Positions 16,164 to 24,081 of a stretch of DNA of 59,673 bases are shown one piece after another. The notes beneath the pieces were generated by a model. It ran no database searches. It had not been told where the DNA came from and worked only from the letters and a program-made list of their open reading frames with translations. A program made the position numbers and the translations under genes. Location: positions 1 to 59,673 of the forward strand of contig CAIWVW010000109.1 in the NCBI GenBank assembly GCA_903916255.1. The letters run 5' to 3'. Each line of letters opens with the position of its first letter. The stretch's first letter is position 1. This stretch comes from an uncultured Bacteroidota bacterium. Its GTDB lineage: Bacteria; Bacteroidota; Bacteroidia; JABEUT01.

Positions 16164-18236
16164 ATGAAGACAAAATTTATACCAAGAGATATTAGTTGGT
16201 TATCCTTTAATGAAAGAGTATTTCAGGAAGCAACAGATAAGACCGTGCCGCTGATTGAACGCATGAAGTTTCTGGGAATATTTTCCAGTAATCTCGATGA
16301 GTTCTTCCGGGTAAGGGTTGCTACGCTTACCCGCCTTGCCGAAGTAAAGAAGGGTGTAAGCGAATTTACCGGCGAAGACCCTGCCAAACTGCTTAAGCAA
16401 ATACATAAAAAGGTATTGTTTCAGCAGCAAGAGGTGGAGAATGTGTACAACGCCATTGTAAAAGAACTGGCTACTCATAAGGTTTACATTGTAGATGAAA
16501 AGCAACTGAACAAAGAGCAAAGCGCTTTTGTGCTGAAATACTTTCACGAGAATGTGTTGCCAACGCTGGCTCCGGTAATGATTGAAACGGCTCCTAACTT
16601 TCCATACCTGAATGATAAGTCCATTTATTTTGCGGTAAAGCTATATCGCAAAGGCGAAGTGAAAAAGGGCATGAAGTATGCGCTTATACATATTCCAACC
16701 GATGTGCTGCCGCGTTTTGTGGTACTTCCCCGCCAGGGCGAAAGCAGGTATATAATTTTACTGGATAACGTAATTCGTTTTTGCCTGAATGAAGTTTTTG
16801 CAGTATTGGAAGTAGATAAAGCGGAAGCCTATACCATTAAACTTACCCGCGATGCTGAATTGGACATTGACCAGGATTTATCGAAGAGTATTGTAGAGAA
16901 AATTGAAAAGAGCGTAAAAGACCGCAAGAAAGGAGAACCCGTGCGGCTTGTTTACGACCGCGATATGCCCAAGGACCTTCTTCAGTTTATGATGAAGAAG
17001 ATAAAAATGAAACGGGCCCTTACCCTTATTCCCGGCGGCAGATACCATAACTTCCGCGATTTTATTAATTTCCCGAATGTAGGTAATAAAGAGCTTTTAT
17101 ATCATTACCCCACACCACTTCCGCATCCTGAACTAAGCAAGGCAAAAAGCCTTTTCAGTGTTATTAAAAAGAAAGATATTTTGTTGTGCTACCCCTACCA
17201 GTCTTTCAACCACGTAATCGACCTGCTGCGCGAAGCCAGCATCGACCCGAAGGTTACGTCCATCAAGATGACATTGTACAGGTTGGCAAAAAAATCGAGC
17301 ATAGCATACATTCTTGCCAATGCCTTGAAGAATGGAAAATCGGTCACTGTTGTAGTAGAGTTGCAAGCCCGTTTTGATGAAGAAGCCAATATCTTTTGGG
17401 CAAACCAATTGAAAGAGGAAGGCGCGGAGGTCATTTACGGTATATCCGGATTAAAAGTGCACTCGAAACTTCTTTTGATTTCCCGCGAGGAAGGAAACAC
17501 TACTGTTACATACGGCCATATAGGCACCGGAAACTTTAATGAAGATACGGCCAAGCTATACAGCGATTGCACCGTGCTTACCGCCGATAAAAGAATTACC
17601 GGAGAGATGGCTAAAGTGTTCAATTTTTACAGCAACAACTTTAAAATTGGAAGTTACGACCACCTGCTTGTTTCGCCCTTTTTTATGCGGAAGAAATTTA
17701 TTAAATACATTAATAAAGAAATTAAAAATGCCGAAGCCGGTGCGGAGGCCTACATCACCCTTAAATTAAATTCGCTGGTAGATACCGAAATGATAAAAAA
17801 ACTTTACCAGGCAAGTGAAGCGGGTGTTAAAATAAAATTGATTTTACGTTCCAACTGCTCCCTTATTCCGGGTATAAAAGGAATGAGCGAAAACATTGAA
17901 GCCATCAGCATTGTGGATAAATACCTTGAACACTCCCGGATATTATTGTTCTGCAACGGCGGCGAAGAGCGCATCTATCTCACATCGGCCGACTGGATGT
18001 ACCGCAACCTTGACTTGCGAAATGAAATTGCAATTCCGATTTATGATAAAAAGATTCGGGAAAAACTGAAAAAGATTTTAAATATCAACCTGCACGATAA
18101 CACCAAAGCCCGCATCCTTGACGAGAAGCAGGACAATAAATATAAAACGGGAGCGCCCGGTGCAAAAAAAGTGAGGGCGCAGGATGCTATTTACAATTAC
18201 TTTAAGGGCCGGTTATTAGCGCATAAAGTTCAATAA
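16164..18236 (+). CDS. ppk1: Polyphosphate kinase 1
   Basis: 690 residues, the normal Ppk1 length. It reversibly makes long-chain polyphosphate from ATP. The four-domain family is recognisable throughout: the N-terminal RDISWLSFNERVFQEA and FLGIFSSNLDEFFRVRV motifs, YPYQSFNHVIDLLREA, and the two catalytic phospholipase D-like domains. H433 in GLKVHSKLLLI is the expected autophosphorylated histidine and H590 in LEHSRILLFCNGG the second conserved histidine, matching the E. coli residues almost position for position. It lies between a SixA-like phosphatase and a Ppx/GppA phosphatase, with a 7-bp-period repeat element in each gap. Together they form a polyphosphate synthesis and breakdown cluster. 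Confidence 0.97.
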   Translation: MKTKFIPRDISWLSFNERVFQEATDKTVPLIERMKFLGIFSSNLDEFFRVRVATLTRLAEVKKGVSEFTGEDPAKLLKQIHKKVLFQQQEVENVYNAIVKELATHKVYIVDEKQLNKEQSAFVLKYFHENVLPTLAPVMIETAPNFPYLNDKSIYFAVKLYRKGEVKKGMKYALIHIPTDVLPRFVVLPRQGESRYIILLDNVIRFCLNEVFAVLEVDKAEAYTIKLTRDAELDIDQDLSKSIVEKIEKSVKDRKKGEPVRLVYDRDMPKDLLQFMMKKIKMKRALTLIPGGRYHNFRDFINFPNVGNKELLYHYPTPLPHPELSKAKSLFSVIKKKDILLCYPYQSFNHVIDLLREASIDPKVTSIKMTLYRLAKKSSIAYILANALKNGKSVTVVVELQARFDEEANIFWANQLKEEGAEVIYGISGLKVHSKLLLISREEGNTTVTYGHIGTGNFNEDTAKLYSDCTVLTADKRITGEMAKVFNFYSNNFKIGSYDHLLVSPFFMRKKFIKYINKEIKNAEAGAEAYITLKLNSLVDTEMIKKLYQASEAGVKIKLILRSNCSLIPGIKGMSENIEAISIVDKYLEHSRILLFCNGGEERIYLTSADWMYRNLDLRNEIAIPIYDKKIREKLKKILNINLHDNTKARILDEKQDNKYKTGAPGAKKVRAQDAIYNYFKGRLLAHKVQ

Positions 18237-18237
18237 T

Positions 18238-18310
18238 GAAAAGCGAAAAGTGATAAATGAAAAATATAAACGCTCCTGTAATCTGATAACTGACTACTGA
18301 CCACTGTACC
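18238..18310. repeat. 7-bp-period repeat element in the ppk1-ppx gap
   Basis: The whole 74-bp gap is built of heptads: GAAAAGC-GAAAAGT-GATAAAT-GAAAAAT from 18238, then TGATAAC-TGACTAC-TGACCAC at 18284-18304, ending just before the ppx ATG at 18311. Word types match those at 20273-20338, including the GAAAAAT and TGACTAC classes in the same order. Confidence 0.8.
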
Positions 18311-19207
18311 ATGAAATTCGCTTCCATAGATATCGGTTCCAATGCTGTACGTCTGCTATTCTGCAACGTGATAGAAGACAAAGGCGCAACGGTATTTAAA
18401 AAAGCGGAGCTCATTCGCATACCCCTGCGATTGGGCGAAGATGCCTTTCTGCACAAAAAAATTACCAAAGAAAAAGCCGACCGTTTAGTTACCACCATGA
18501 AAGCATTCAGGCACCTGATTAGCGTGCACGATGTGATTAGCTACCGGGCCTGTGCCACGGCTGCATTACGCACTGCCACCAATAGCGCCGACATTATAAA
18601 ACGCATACAAAAAGAAGCGGGCCTGCCCGTAAATATTATCGACGGAAAAACCGAAGCCAGTATTATTTATGCCAACCATGCCGAAGAAAATCTGGAGCAT
18701 GATGCATCATACATGTATATAGATATTGGCGGCGGAAGCACCGAGGTTACCCTTATGAGCAACGGCAAATGTGTAGCCTCCAAATCATTTAATATTGGAA
18801 CTATATTGTTGCTGTATAATAAAGTGGAAAAAAAATATTGGCTCGAGTTTCGCGAATGGATAAAATCGGTTTCGGAAGGAAAGACAGCCATAACGGCAAT
18901 AGGCTCGGGTGGCAATATTAACAAGTTGTATAAAATGAGCGACCGCAAGGGAAGCAAACCCCTATCCTATAAAAAACTGAAACTTATTACGGCCAAAATA
19001 GAATCGTACAGCACACCCGACCGCATAAAAATACTCGGACTTAACCCCGACCGCGCCGATGTTATTGTACCCGCAGCCAAAATACTCCTCGCTATTATGA
19101 AGAGCGCACGCATTCAAAAAATCATTGTCCCTGAAATCGGTCTGTCCGATGGTATTGTAAGGGGATTGTATGCGGAGTATAAGCAAAAAGGGAAAAGCAG
19201 AAAGTAG
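18311..19207 (+). CDS. ppx: Ppx/GppA-family exopolyphosphatase
   Basis: 298 residues, a short Ppx/GppA member lacking the extra C-terminal HD-like domain of E. coli Ppx. ASKHA-fold motifs are clear: FASIDIGSNAVRLLFCNV at the N terminus (phosphate 1 loop), YRACATAALRTATN, GKTEASIIY, DIGGGSTEVTL from residue 138 (phosphate 2 loop) and ITAIGSGGNINKL. The family removes terminal phosphate from polyphosphate or the 5' phosphate of pppGpp. Position directly after ppk1 favours polyphosphate as substrate; this is inference. The ATG lies right at the end of a heptad repeat element, so the leader of this gene is made of repeat sequence. Confidence 0.9.
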   Translation: MKFASIDIGSNAVRLLFCNVIEDKGATVFKKAELIRIPLRLGEDAFLHKKITKEKADRLVTTMKAFRHLISVHDVISYRACATAALRTATNSADIIKRIQKEAGLPVNIIDGKTEASIIYANHAEENLEHDASYMYIDIGGGSTEVTLMSNGKCVASKSFNIGTILLLYNKVEKKYWLEFREWIKSVSEGKTAITAIGSGGNINKLYKMSDRKGSKPLSYKKLKLITAKIESYSTPDRIKILGLNPDRADVIVPAAKILLAIMKSARIQKIIVPEIGLSDGIVRGLYAEYKQKGKSRK

Positions 19208-19218
19208 AAAGCCCATTC

Positions 19219-19440
19219 CATTGTGGGGGTTGACCCGTGTGTCAACCCTTTAAATAGATGTGTCAATATTGATTTCCTAATGTCCGTGCGGGTTGACACA
19301 CGGGTCAACCCCTACGGGGCGTGCATTAAATATGCCCATATATGCCGTTATTTTTGACACATGGTTATTGGAATGCATGGCGGGTTGACACACGGTTATT
19401 GGAATGTCCGTGCGGGTTGACACATGGGTCAACCCCTACC
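19219..19440. repeat. Cluster of short palindromic repeats (GGGTTGACACACGGGTCAACCC type)
   Basis: In the 234-bp gap between ppx and the convergent 19442-20353 gene, at least three near-palindromes of GGGTTGAC...GTCAACCC occur (about 19228-19250, 19289-19311 and 19414-19436), plus a fourth half-copy followed by GGTTATTGGAATG, a word present twice (19362 and 19395). Each palindrome could fold into a stem of eight or more pairs. Sequences of this GTAGGGGTTGACC class are widespread intergenic repeats in environmental bacteria. The word GCCGTTATTTTTGA (19344-19357) ties this cluster to 15435-15448. Confidence 0.8.
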
Positions 19441-19441
19441 G

Positions 19442-20353
19442 TTATTTTATATCATATACCCTCACCGAATCTCTGTATTTTTCAAACAGCAAATTCTTTT
19501 CAATGCGTACTTCGCCCGCAAGGGTATCAGGTGCCCGGGTGGCATCTTCCATAATGGTTTTTAAATGGAAGCTGTACACTTTGTTTTTCTTTACATAAAA
19601 CAAATCATCGCCCCGCACCTCGAAGCTGGTGAGGCCTGTAATGGGTATGGTTTTGTAATAGGTTCCGTAGGAGTCGAACACCAATATGCCCTGCACCGAA
19701 TCGTTCATGTAAACAAGGTTATTATACTCCATTAAAAAGTTAGGGTTAAGGGGTATTTCCAGCGCCTGTGCCAGATTGCTCGTCTTTTGAGTAATGTTCA
19801 GGTTTACATCCATGCGCACCAGTTGAAAGTTCTGCGCATCGTAAAGCCATACGCCGTTTTCGTGCGAGGTGCAGGCCAGTGTGGTAAGCGGAAAACCTGC
19901 ATCGGCAGGGTTGAAAGGATTGCCATTTACACTTAAGGTATTATCGAGCAGCACCACTTCCGGAAAGTCTTTAAAAAACACCAGCAGTTTCAGGGGGTCG
20001 TTTGCATCTACATACGATATTGCCCCATAGTTTTTATCGCTGTAGTTAAACAGCATGTTTCCCCTGGCATCATATTTCTTAATAGAATTGCCCCTGTACA
20101 CATACACGTTTTGCAGGTTATCGGTAGTGAATGAGCCGCCCTCGGAAGGGATTTTGGATAATAAGGTGTAAGCAGTGGTTAGTGGTAAGTGGTAAGTGGT
20201 CAGTGGTATGCGGTCAGTCCCATATAAAGTATTGTTATTGCGGCTTTTAAAAGCAAGGAAAAGTATGGAGGCACCAAAAATGAAAAATGATAAAGGCAAG
20301 CCTTTCCACTTACCACTGACTACTGACCACTGACTACTCTTTTTAAACAACAT
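19442..20353 (-). CDS. Membrane-anchored propeller-like protein of unknown function, N terminus invaded by a heptad repeat
   Basis: 303 residues. The ATG overlaps the end of the GH3 gene by 11 bp (ATGTTGTTTAA), so it should be translationally coupled to it. Residues 21-36 (LSFFIFGASILFLAFK) form one membrane segment or signal anchor. Residues 64-303 contain strands such as LQNVYVYRGNSIKKYDARGNMLF, GVWLYDAQNFQLVRMD and VQGILVFDSYGTYYKTIPI, suggesting a beta-propeller, outside the membrane by inference. Unusually, residues 6-16 (SSQWSVVSGKW) and 46-62 (TDRIPLTTYHLPLTTAY) are translated from the two arms of a 7-bp-period repeat element. I do not recognise the family. Confidence 0.75.
   Translation of the reverse strand: MLFKKSSQWSVVSGKWKGLPLSFFIFGASILFLAFKSRNNNTLYGTDRIPLTTYHLPLTTAYTLLSKIPSEGGSFTTDNLQNVYVYRGNSIKKYDARGNMLFNYSDKNYGAISYVDANDPLKLLVFFKDFPEVVLLDNTLSVNGNPFNPADAGFPLTTLACTSHENGVWLYDAQNFQLVRMDVNLNITQKTSNLAQALEIPLNPNFLMEYNNLVYMNDSVQGILVFDSYGTYYKTIPITGLTSFEVRGDDLFYVKKNKVYSFHLKTIMEDATRAPDTLAGEVRIEKNLLFEKYRDSVRVYDIK
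20168..20338. repeat. 7-bp-period inverted repeat element inside a coding sequence
   Basis: Left arm AGCAGTG-GTTAGTG-GTAAGTG-GTAAGTG-GTCAGTG (20171-20205, continuing to about 20219) and right arm TTTCCAC-TTACCAC-TGACTAC-TGACCAC-TGACTAC (20303-20337) are reverse complements. Between them lie the codons for a membrane segment, and GAAAAAT-GATAAAG heptads precede the right arm. The whole element reads in frame within the 19442-20353 gene without a stop. Confidence 0.85.
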
Positions 20354-21866
20354 GCTCTTTTTTTACGGTGCTCAGTATTTCATCTACAAAACGGCGGTCG
20401 TTGTATAAGCGGGGCACTTTGTTTTGTCCGCCAAGCTTGCCGCGCTTTTTCATCCATTCGTAAAAAGTCCCTTTGGGCAATGTTATCACTTGTGGAATAG
20501 TCAGTGTCAAATCTTTATACCGCTTGGCTTCATAGTCTGAATTGAGCGATTTGAGGGCATTGTCGAGCACTTCGGCGAAATAACTCATGTTAGAGGGCAT
20601 ATTCTCAAACTCTATCAGCCATTCATGCGCTCCTTTCGAATCGTTATCCATGTATATCGGGGCTACCGTATATTCTGAAACAATAGCTGAAGTACGTTCG
20701 CAGGCAATTACCAATGCTTTTTCGGCATTATCCATTATTAACTCTTCGCCAAAGGCGTTGACGAAATTGCGTATGCGCCCGGTTATAGTAAACCTATGCG
20801 GATTAAGCGATGTAAAGCGAATGGTATCGCCAATCATATACCGCCACAAACCGCCACTGGTAGAAATAATCAATGCATAATCCTCGCCTTCTTTTACCTC
20901 GGAAAGAGATAGGGTAGGTGTGCGTTCAGCGAGATTTTTTACGGGTAAAAATTCGTAGTAAATGCCATAGTCAAGCATAAGTAATAAGTCATTTCTGCTT
21001 AAGCTATCCTGTATCCCGAAGAATCCTTCCGATGCATTATATACTTCCCAAAAATTAATATCCAATGGCTTGAACAAGGTTTTAAACTGTTCTTCATAGG
21101 GGTCGAAGTTTACACCGCCATGAATAAACACTTCCAAATCGGGCCATAAGTCTGCCAGTCTTTTCTTTCCACTAAGTTTTAAAGTGTGCCTGAGTAAAAC
21201 CATCATCCACGAAGGAACGCCGCTCACGCAGGTCAGGTTTTCTTTCATAATGGCCTGGGCAATTTTATCCATTTTCACTTCCCATTCGCTCATCAAGGCT
21301 ATGCTTGGTTCCGGAGCACGGAAAAACTCAGCCCATGTGGGAAGGTTTTCTAATAAAATAGCCGACAGGTCTCCGTTGCGGGCGTATGTGTTATGTTCAT
21401 CTTCTTTATATGAACCCGAAAGCGAGAGTGTTTTGCCGTCAAACAAATGCGTTTGCGGGTAAGCATTGCAATACAGGCTCAGCATATCTTTTCCGCCTTT
21501 AAAATGGCAATCATTCATCGATTCCATGCTTACCGGAATAAACTTGCTTTTACCTCCCGATGTACCCGATGATTTAGCGAACCAGCGTATTTCCCCGGGC
21601 CATAATATATCTTCTTCGCCTTTTCGCAACCTTTCTACATAAGGCTTTATATCTTCATATTCCTGAATCGGCACCTGCATTTTAAATTCCGCTTCTGAAG
21701 AAATGGAGGCATATCCGTATTTTTTACCCCATTCCGTATTTTTGGCTGTATCCAGCAAACGGATAAACCATTCGTGCTGCACCTCTTGCGGATACTGGAT
21801 AAATAGCTCAATCTGGTGCATGCGCTTTTTCATGAGCCAGGAAACTATGGAATTAATAATGGGCAT
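20343..21866 (-). CDS. GH3-family acyl-acid amido synthetase-like enzyme
   Basis: 507 residues, typical for bacterial GH3 proteins. The GH3 family adenylates a carboxylic acid with ATP and, in plants, joins it to an amino acid. The ATP-binding motif SSGTSGGKSKFIPV begins at residue 99; YNASEGFFGIQ and STSGGLWRYMIGDTIRF (the Y..GD adenylation motif) follow in the expected order, and the C-terminal domain ends with LPKGTFYEWMKKRGKLGGQNKVPRL, which is conserved in bacterial members. Bacterial substrates are mostly unknown. Its stop overlaps the start of the 19442-20353 gene by 11 bp, so the pair forms an operon. Cytoplasmic. Confidence 0.92.
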   Translation of the reverse strand: MPIINSIVSWLMKKRMHQIELFIQYPQEVQHEWFIRLLDTAKNTEWGKKYGYASISSEAEFKMQVPIQEYEDIKPYVERLRKGEEDILWPGEIRWFAKSSGTSGGKSKFIPVSMESMNDCHFKGGKDMLSLYCNAYPQTHLFDGKTLSLSGSYKEDEHNTYARNGDLSAILLENLPTWAEFFRAPEPSIALMSEWEVKMDKIAQAIMKENLTCVSGVPSWMMVLLRHTLKLSGKKRLADLWPDLEVFIHGGVNFDPYEEQFKTLFKPLDINFWEVYNASEGFFGIQDSLSRNDLLLMLDYGIYYEFLPVKNLAERTPTLSLSEVKEGEDYALIISTSGGLWRYMIGDTIRFTSLNPHRFTITGRIRNFVNAFGEELIMDNAEKALVIACERTSAIVSEYTVAPIYMDNDSKGAHEWLIEFENMPSNMSYFAEVLDNALKSLNSDYEAKRYKDLTLTIPQVITLPKGTFYEWMKKRGKLGGQNKVPRLYNDRRFVDEILSTVKKEHVV

Positions 21867-21944
21867 TGGGCAAGCGTATTAAACTACAAAGTTGTAAAAA
21901 TAATTGCAATGTATCAAGAACAGTTTTTTTAAGTCATTTGTCAG

Positions 21945-21974
21945 TTGCGGTTAGGTTTAAAAAACTTATACTTG
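21945..21974 (+). promoter_or_regulatory. Bacteroidota-type promoter of adenylate kinase
   Basis: TTG at 21945-21947, then exactly 19 bp, then TATACTTG at 21967-21974 (one mismatch to TAnnTTTG). The box ends 25 bp before the adk ATG. This is the best-spaced promoter I found in the window. Confidence 0.65.
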
Positions 21975-21999
21975 CACACTAAATACGTAATTACAGAAC

Positions 22000-22587
22000 A
22001 TGCTCAATCTTCTTTTATTCGGGCCTCCGGGTGCAGGCAAAGGCACACAAGCACTGAAAATTGCCGAAAAATTCGGACTCATTCATATTTCGACAGGCGA
22101 TTTATTGCGCGCTGAAGTAGCAGGCGGCACCGAACTTGGCAAAGCTGCTAAATCTCTTATGGATAAGGGCATATTGGTAAGCGATGATATTGTGGTAGGT
22201 ATGATTGACGCTAAAATCAGCAGCAATTCTTCTGTCAAGGGTTTTATATTCGACGGGTTTCCCAGAACGCTTCCACAGGCAAAAGCATTGGACGAGTTAC
22301 TTGCAAAGCATAACCAATCTATTGATATCACTTTGGCGCTCGAAGTGGATAAAGAGGAGTTATATAACCGTATTTCCCTGCGTGGAAAATCATCGGGCAG
22401 GGCAGACGACCAGGATAAAAATACTTTCTTGAAACGCATGCAAGTATACAATACCGAGACTGCGCCTCTAAAGGATTATTATAAAAATCAGGGAGTGCTG
22501 GTTACCATAAACGGAATTGGGGAGATAGAGGATGTCTTCAATTCCTTGTGCAATGAAATTATTAAAAAAGGTAATCCTGTTCATTAG
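22000..22587 (+). CDS. adk: Adenylate kinase
   Basis: 195 residues. Catalyses ATP + AMP to 2 ADP in the cytoplasm. P-loop GPPGAGKGT at residues 8-16, the AMP-binding HISTGDLLR and FIFDGFPRTLPQAKAL segments, and RGKSSGRADD at the LID are all present. The LID is the short form, so the enzyme is smaller than the 214-residue E. coli protein and lacks a zinc-binding LID. It has its own well-formed promoter and is followed 76 bp later by an unrelated membrane protein gene. Confidence 0.97.
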   Translation: MLNLLLFGPPGAGKGTQALKIAEKFGLIHISTGDLLRAEVAGGTELGKAAKSLMDKGILVSDDIVVGMIDAKISSNSSVKGFIFDGFPRTLPQAKALDELLAKHNQSIDITLALEVDKEELYNRISLRGKSSGRADDQDKNTFLKRMQVYNTETAPLKDYYKNQGVLVTINGIGEIEDVFNSLCNEIIKKGNPVH

Positions 22588-22625
22588 TATTTGTTTTCTC
22601 ATTCTGAACTATTGAAGTTTTTCGG

Positions 22626-22633
22626 TAGTTTTG
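22626..22633 (+). promoter_or_regulatory. Candidate -7 box (TAGTTTTG) of the polytopic membrane protein gene
   Basis: TAGTTTTG matches TAnnTTTG in the 76-bp gap after adk and sits 30 bp before the GTG start of the next gene. The -33 element is not clear. Confidence 0.4.
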
Positions 22634-22663
22634 TAAATAACATTCTTTAGTTAACCCGGCAAA

Positions 22664-24079
22664 GTGGCAGAAACAGTCTATTTCGGTTACATATATATTC
22701 ATTTGTGGGAACTACTTGCATTGCCATTTTACATGGGGATTATCCTCTTTTTTGCGAATATTTATAAGCGCAAAAAAATGCGCGACAACCCGCTTTATAA
22801 ATACTACACATGGGGGCTATTGGTTAAAATGCTGGGTGGAATAGGTTTTGTTTTGGTGTACTTATATGTTTACAATGGCGGCGATACTACAAACTATTTC
22901 GAATCGTCAATGGCTATGAATAATTTGTTCTATGCAGATTTTCCATCATGGCTGCAAAATGAATTCGGAGGAGCAACCCGCGAACATATCTCTCTCTTTA
23001 CCAATGATACCGGATTTCCACTGGAATATTTATATTTCGATACGCAAACCTACATGGTAATTCGCCTCATTAATCCTTTGTTGGTACTAACCTTCAGCAG
23101 TTACCTGCTAACTACTATTTTGCTCGATTGGATTGCCTTTGCAGGGATATGGCGGTTGTTTATCGTGTTTTCCGAGCATTACCCCAACCGGAAAAAGTTG
23201 TTCGCATTTGCCATTCTCTTTTTTCCGTCGGTCGTTTTTTGGGGGTCCGGTATCCTGAAAGATACAATTACTCTTTCCTGCACTGGCTGGGTTGTATACT
23301 GCATTCACAGGTTGTTTATTTTAAAGAAGAACAGGTTCCGCCTTACCATTGTGCTTTTTATTAACCTGTTTTTAATCTTTTTTATTAAGCCATATGTAAT
23401 TTTTGCTTTGCTGCCCGGAACATTACTTTGGGTGTTTTCATCTTCCATTGCTTCTATTCGTAATGTAGCCTTCCGCTTTCTTATTGTTCCATTTATATTT
23501 ATTATAAGTATTGGCGGAGGAGTTTATCTGCTTTCATTTTTCGGTTCTTATATGGGTAAGTTTGCATTGGATAAAATTGCACATACAGCCATTGTTACCC
23601 AAAATGACTTGAAAAAGGAATATTACCACGGGCATTCATTCGACATTGGCCTTACCGACCCTTCGCCTACCGGATTAATGAAAAAGTTTCCGGAAGCATT
23701 CTGGGCGGGTATTTACCGGCCCGGTATTTGGGAAAGCGGTAATGTGGTAATGTTAATATCGGGGCTTGAAAATACCTTATTGCTGGTTTTAACCATCAGC
23801 TCTATTTTTCAGACAAGCCTTATTGCCTTCTTCCGGAAATTACTCAGGGAACCGATTCTTTTTTTTGCCCTTTCTTTCTCTGTTTTTTTTGCTTTTAGTG
23901 TAGGTATCACAACATCTAACTTCGGTGCATTGGTAAGGTTTAAAATATCGTACCTGCCCTTTTTTCTGTGCGCTTTGTTTATACTCATAAAACGCAAAGA
24001 CGAAGAAGTGGAACTTACAAATGTCAAGCGCACTTCCAAAGCACTCCGATTCAGGTCTCCTGAACCAAAGCCTGCCTGA
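22664..24079 (+). CDS. Polytopic membrane protein of unknown function
   Basis: 471 residues from a GTG start, with roughly ten hydrophobic segments spread along the chain and a charged tail of about 35 residues (LIKRKDEEVELTNVKRTSKALRFRSPEPKPA). Motifs visible in loops are YNGGDTTNYFESSMAMNNLFY after the second segment and FFPSVVFWGSGILKDTITL in the middle. This layout recalls membrane glycan polymerases or GT-C-type glycosyltransferases of Bacteroidota, but I cannot assign it to a family. Its stop lies 2 bp from the stop of the convergent M1 peptidase gene. Confidence 0.8.
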   Translation: MAETVYFGYIYIHLWELLALPFYMGIILFFANIYKRKKMRDNPLYKYYTWGLLVKMLGGIGFVLVYLYVYNGGDTTNYFESSMAMNNLFYADFPSWLQNEFGGATREHISLFTNDTGFPLEYLYFDTQTYMVIRLINPLLVLTFSSYLLTTILLDWIAFAGIWRLFIVFSEHYPNRKKLFAFAILFFPSVVFWGSGILKDTITLSCTGWVVYCIHRLFILKKNRFRLTIVLFINLFLIFFIKPYVIFALLPGTLLWVFSSSIASIRNVAFRFLIVPFIFIISIGGGVYLLSFFGSYMGKFALDKIAHTAIVTQNDLKKEYYHGHSFDIGLTDPSPTGLMKKFPEAFWAGIYRPGIWESGNVVMLISGLENTLLLVLTISSIFQTSLIAFFRKLLREPILFFALSFSVFFAFSVGITTSNFGALVRFKISYLPFFLCALFILIKRKDEEVELTNVKRTSKALRFRSPEPKPA

Positions 24080-24081
24080 AA

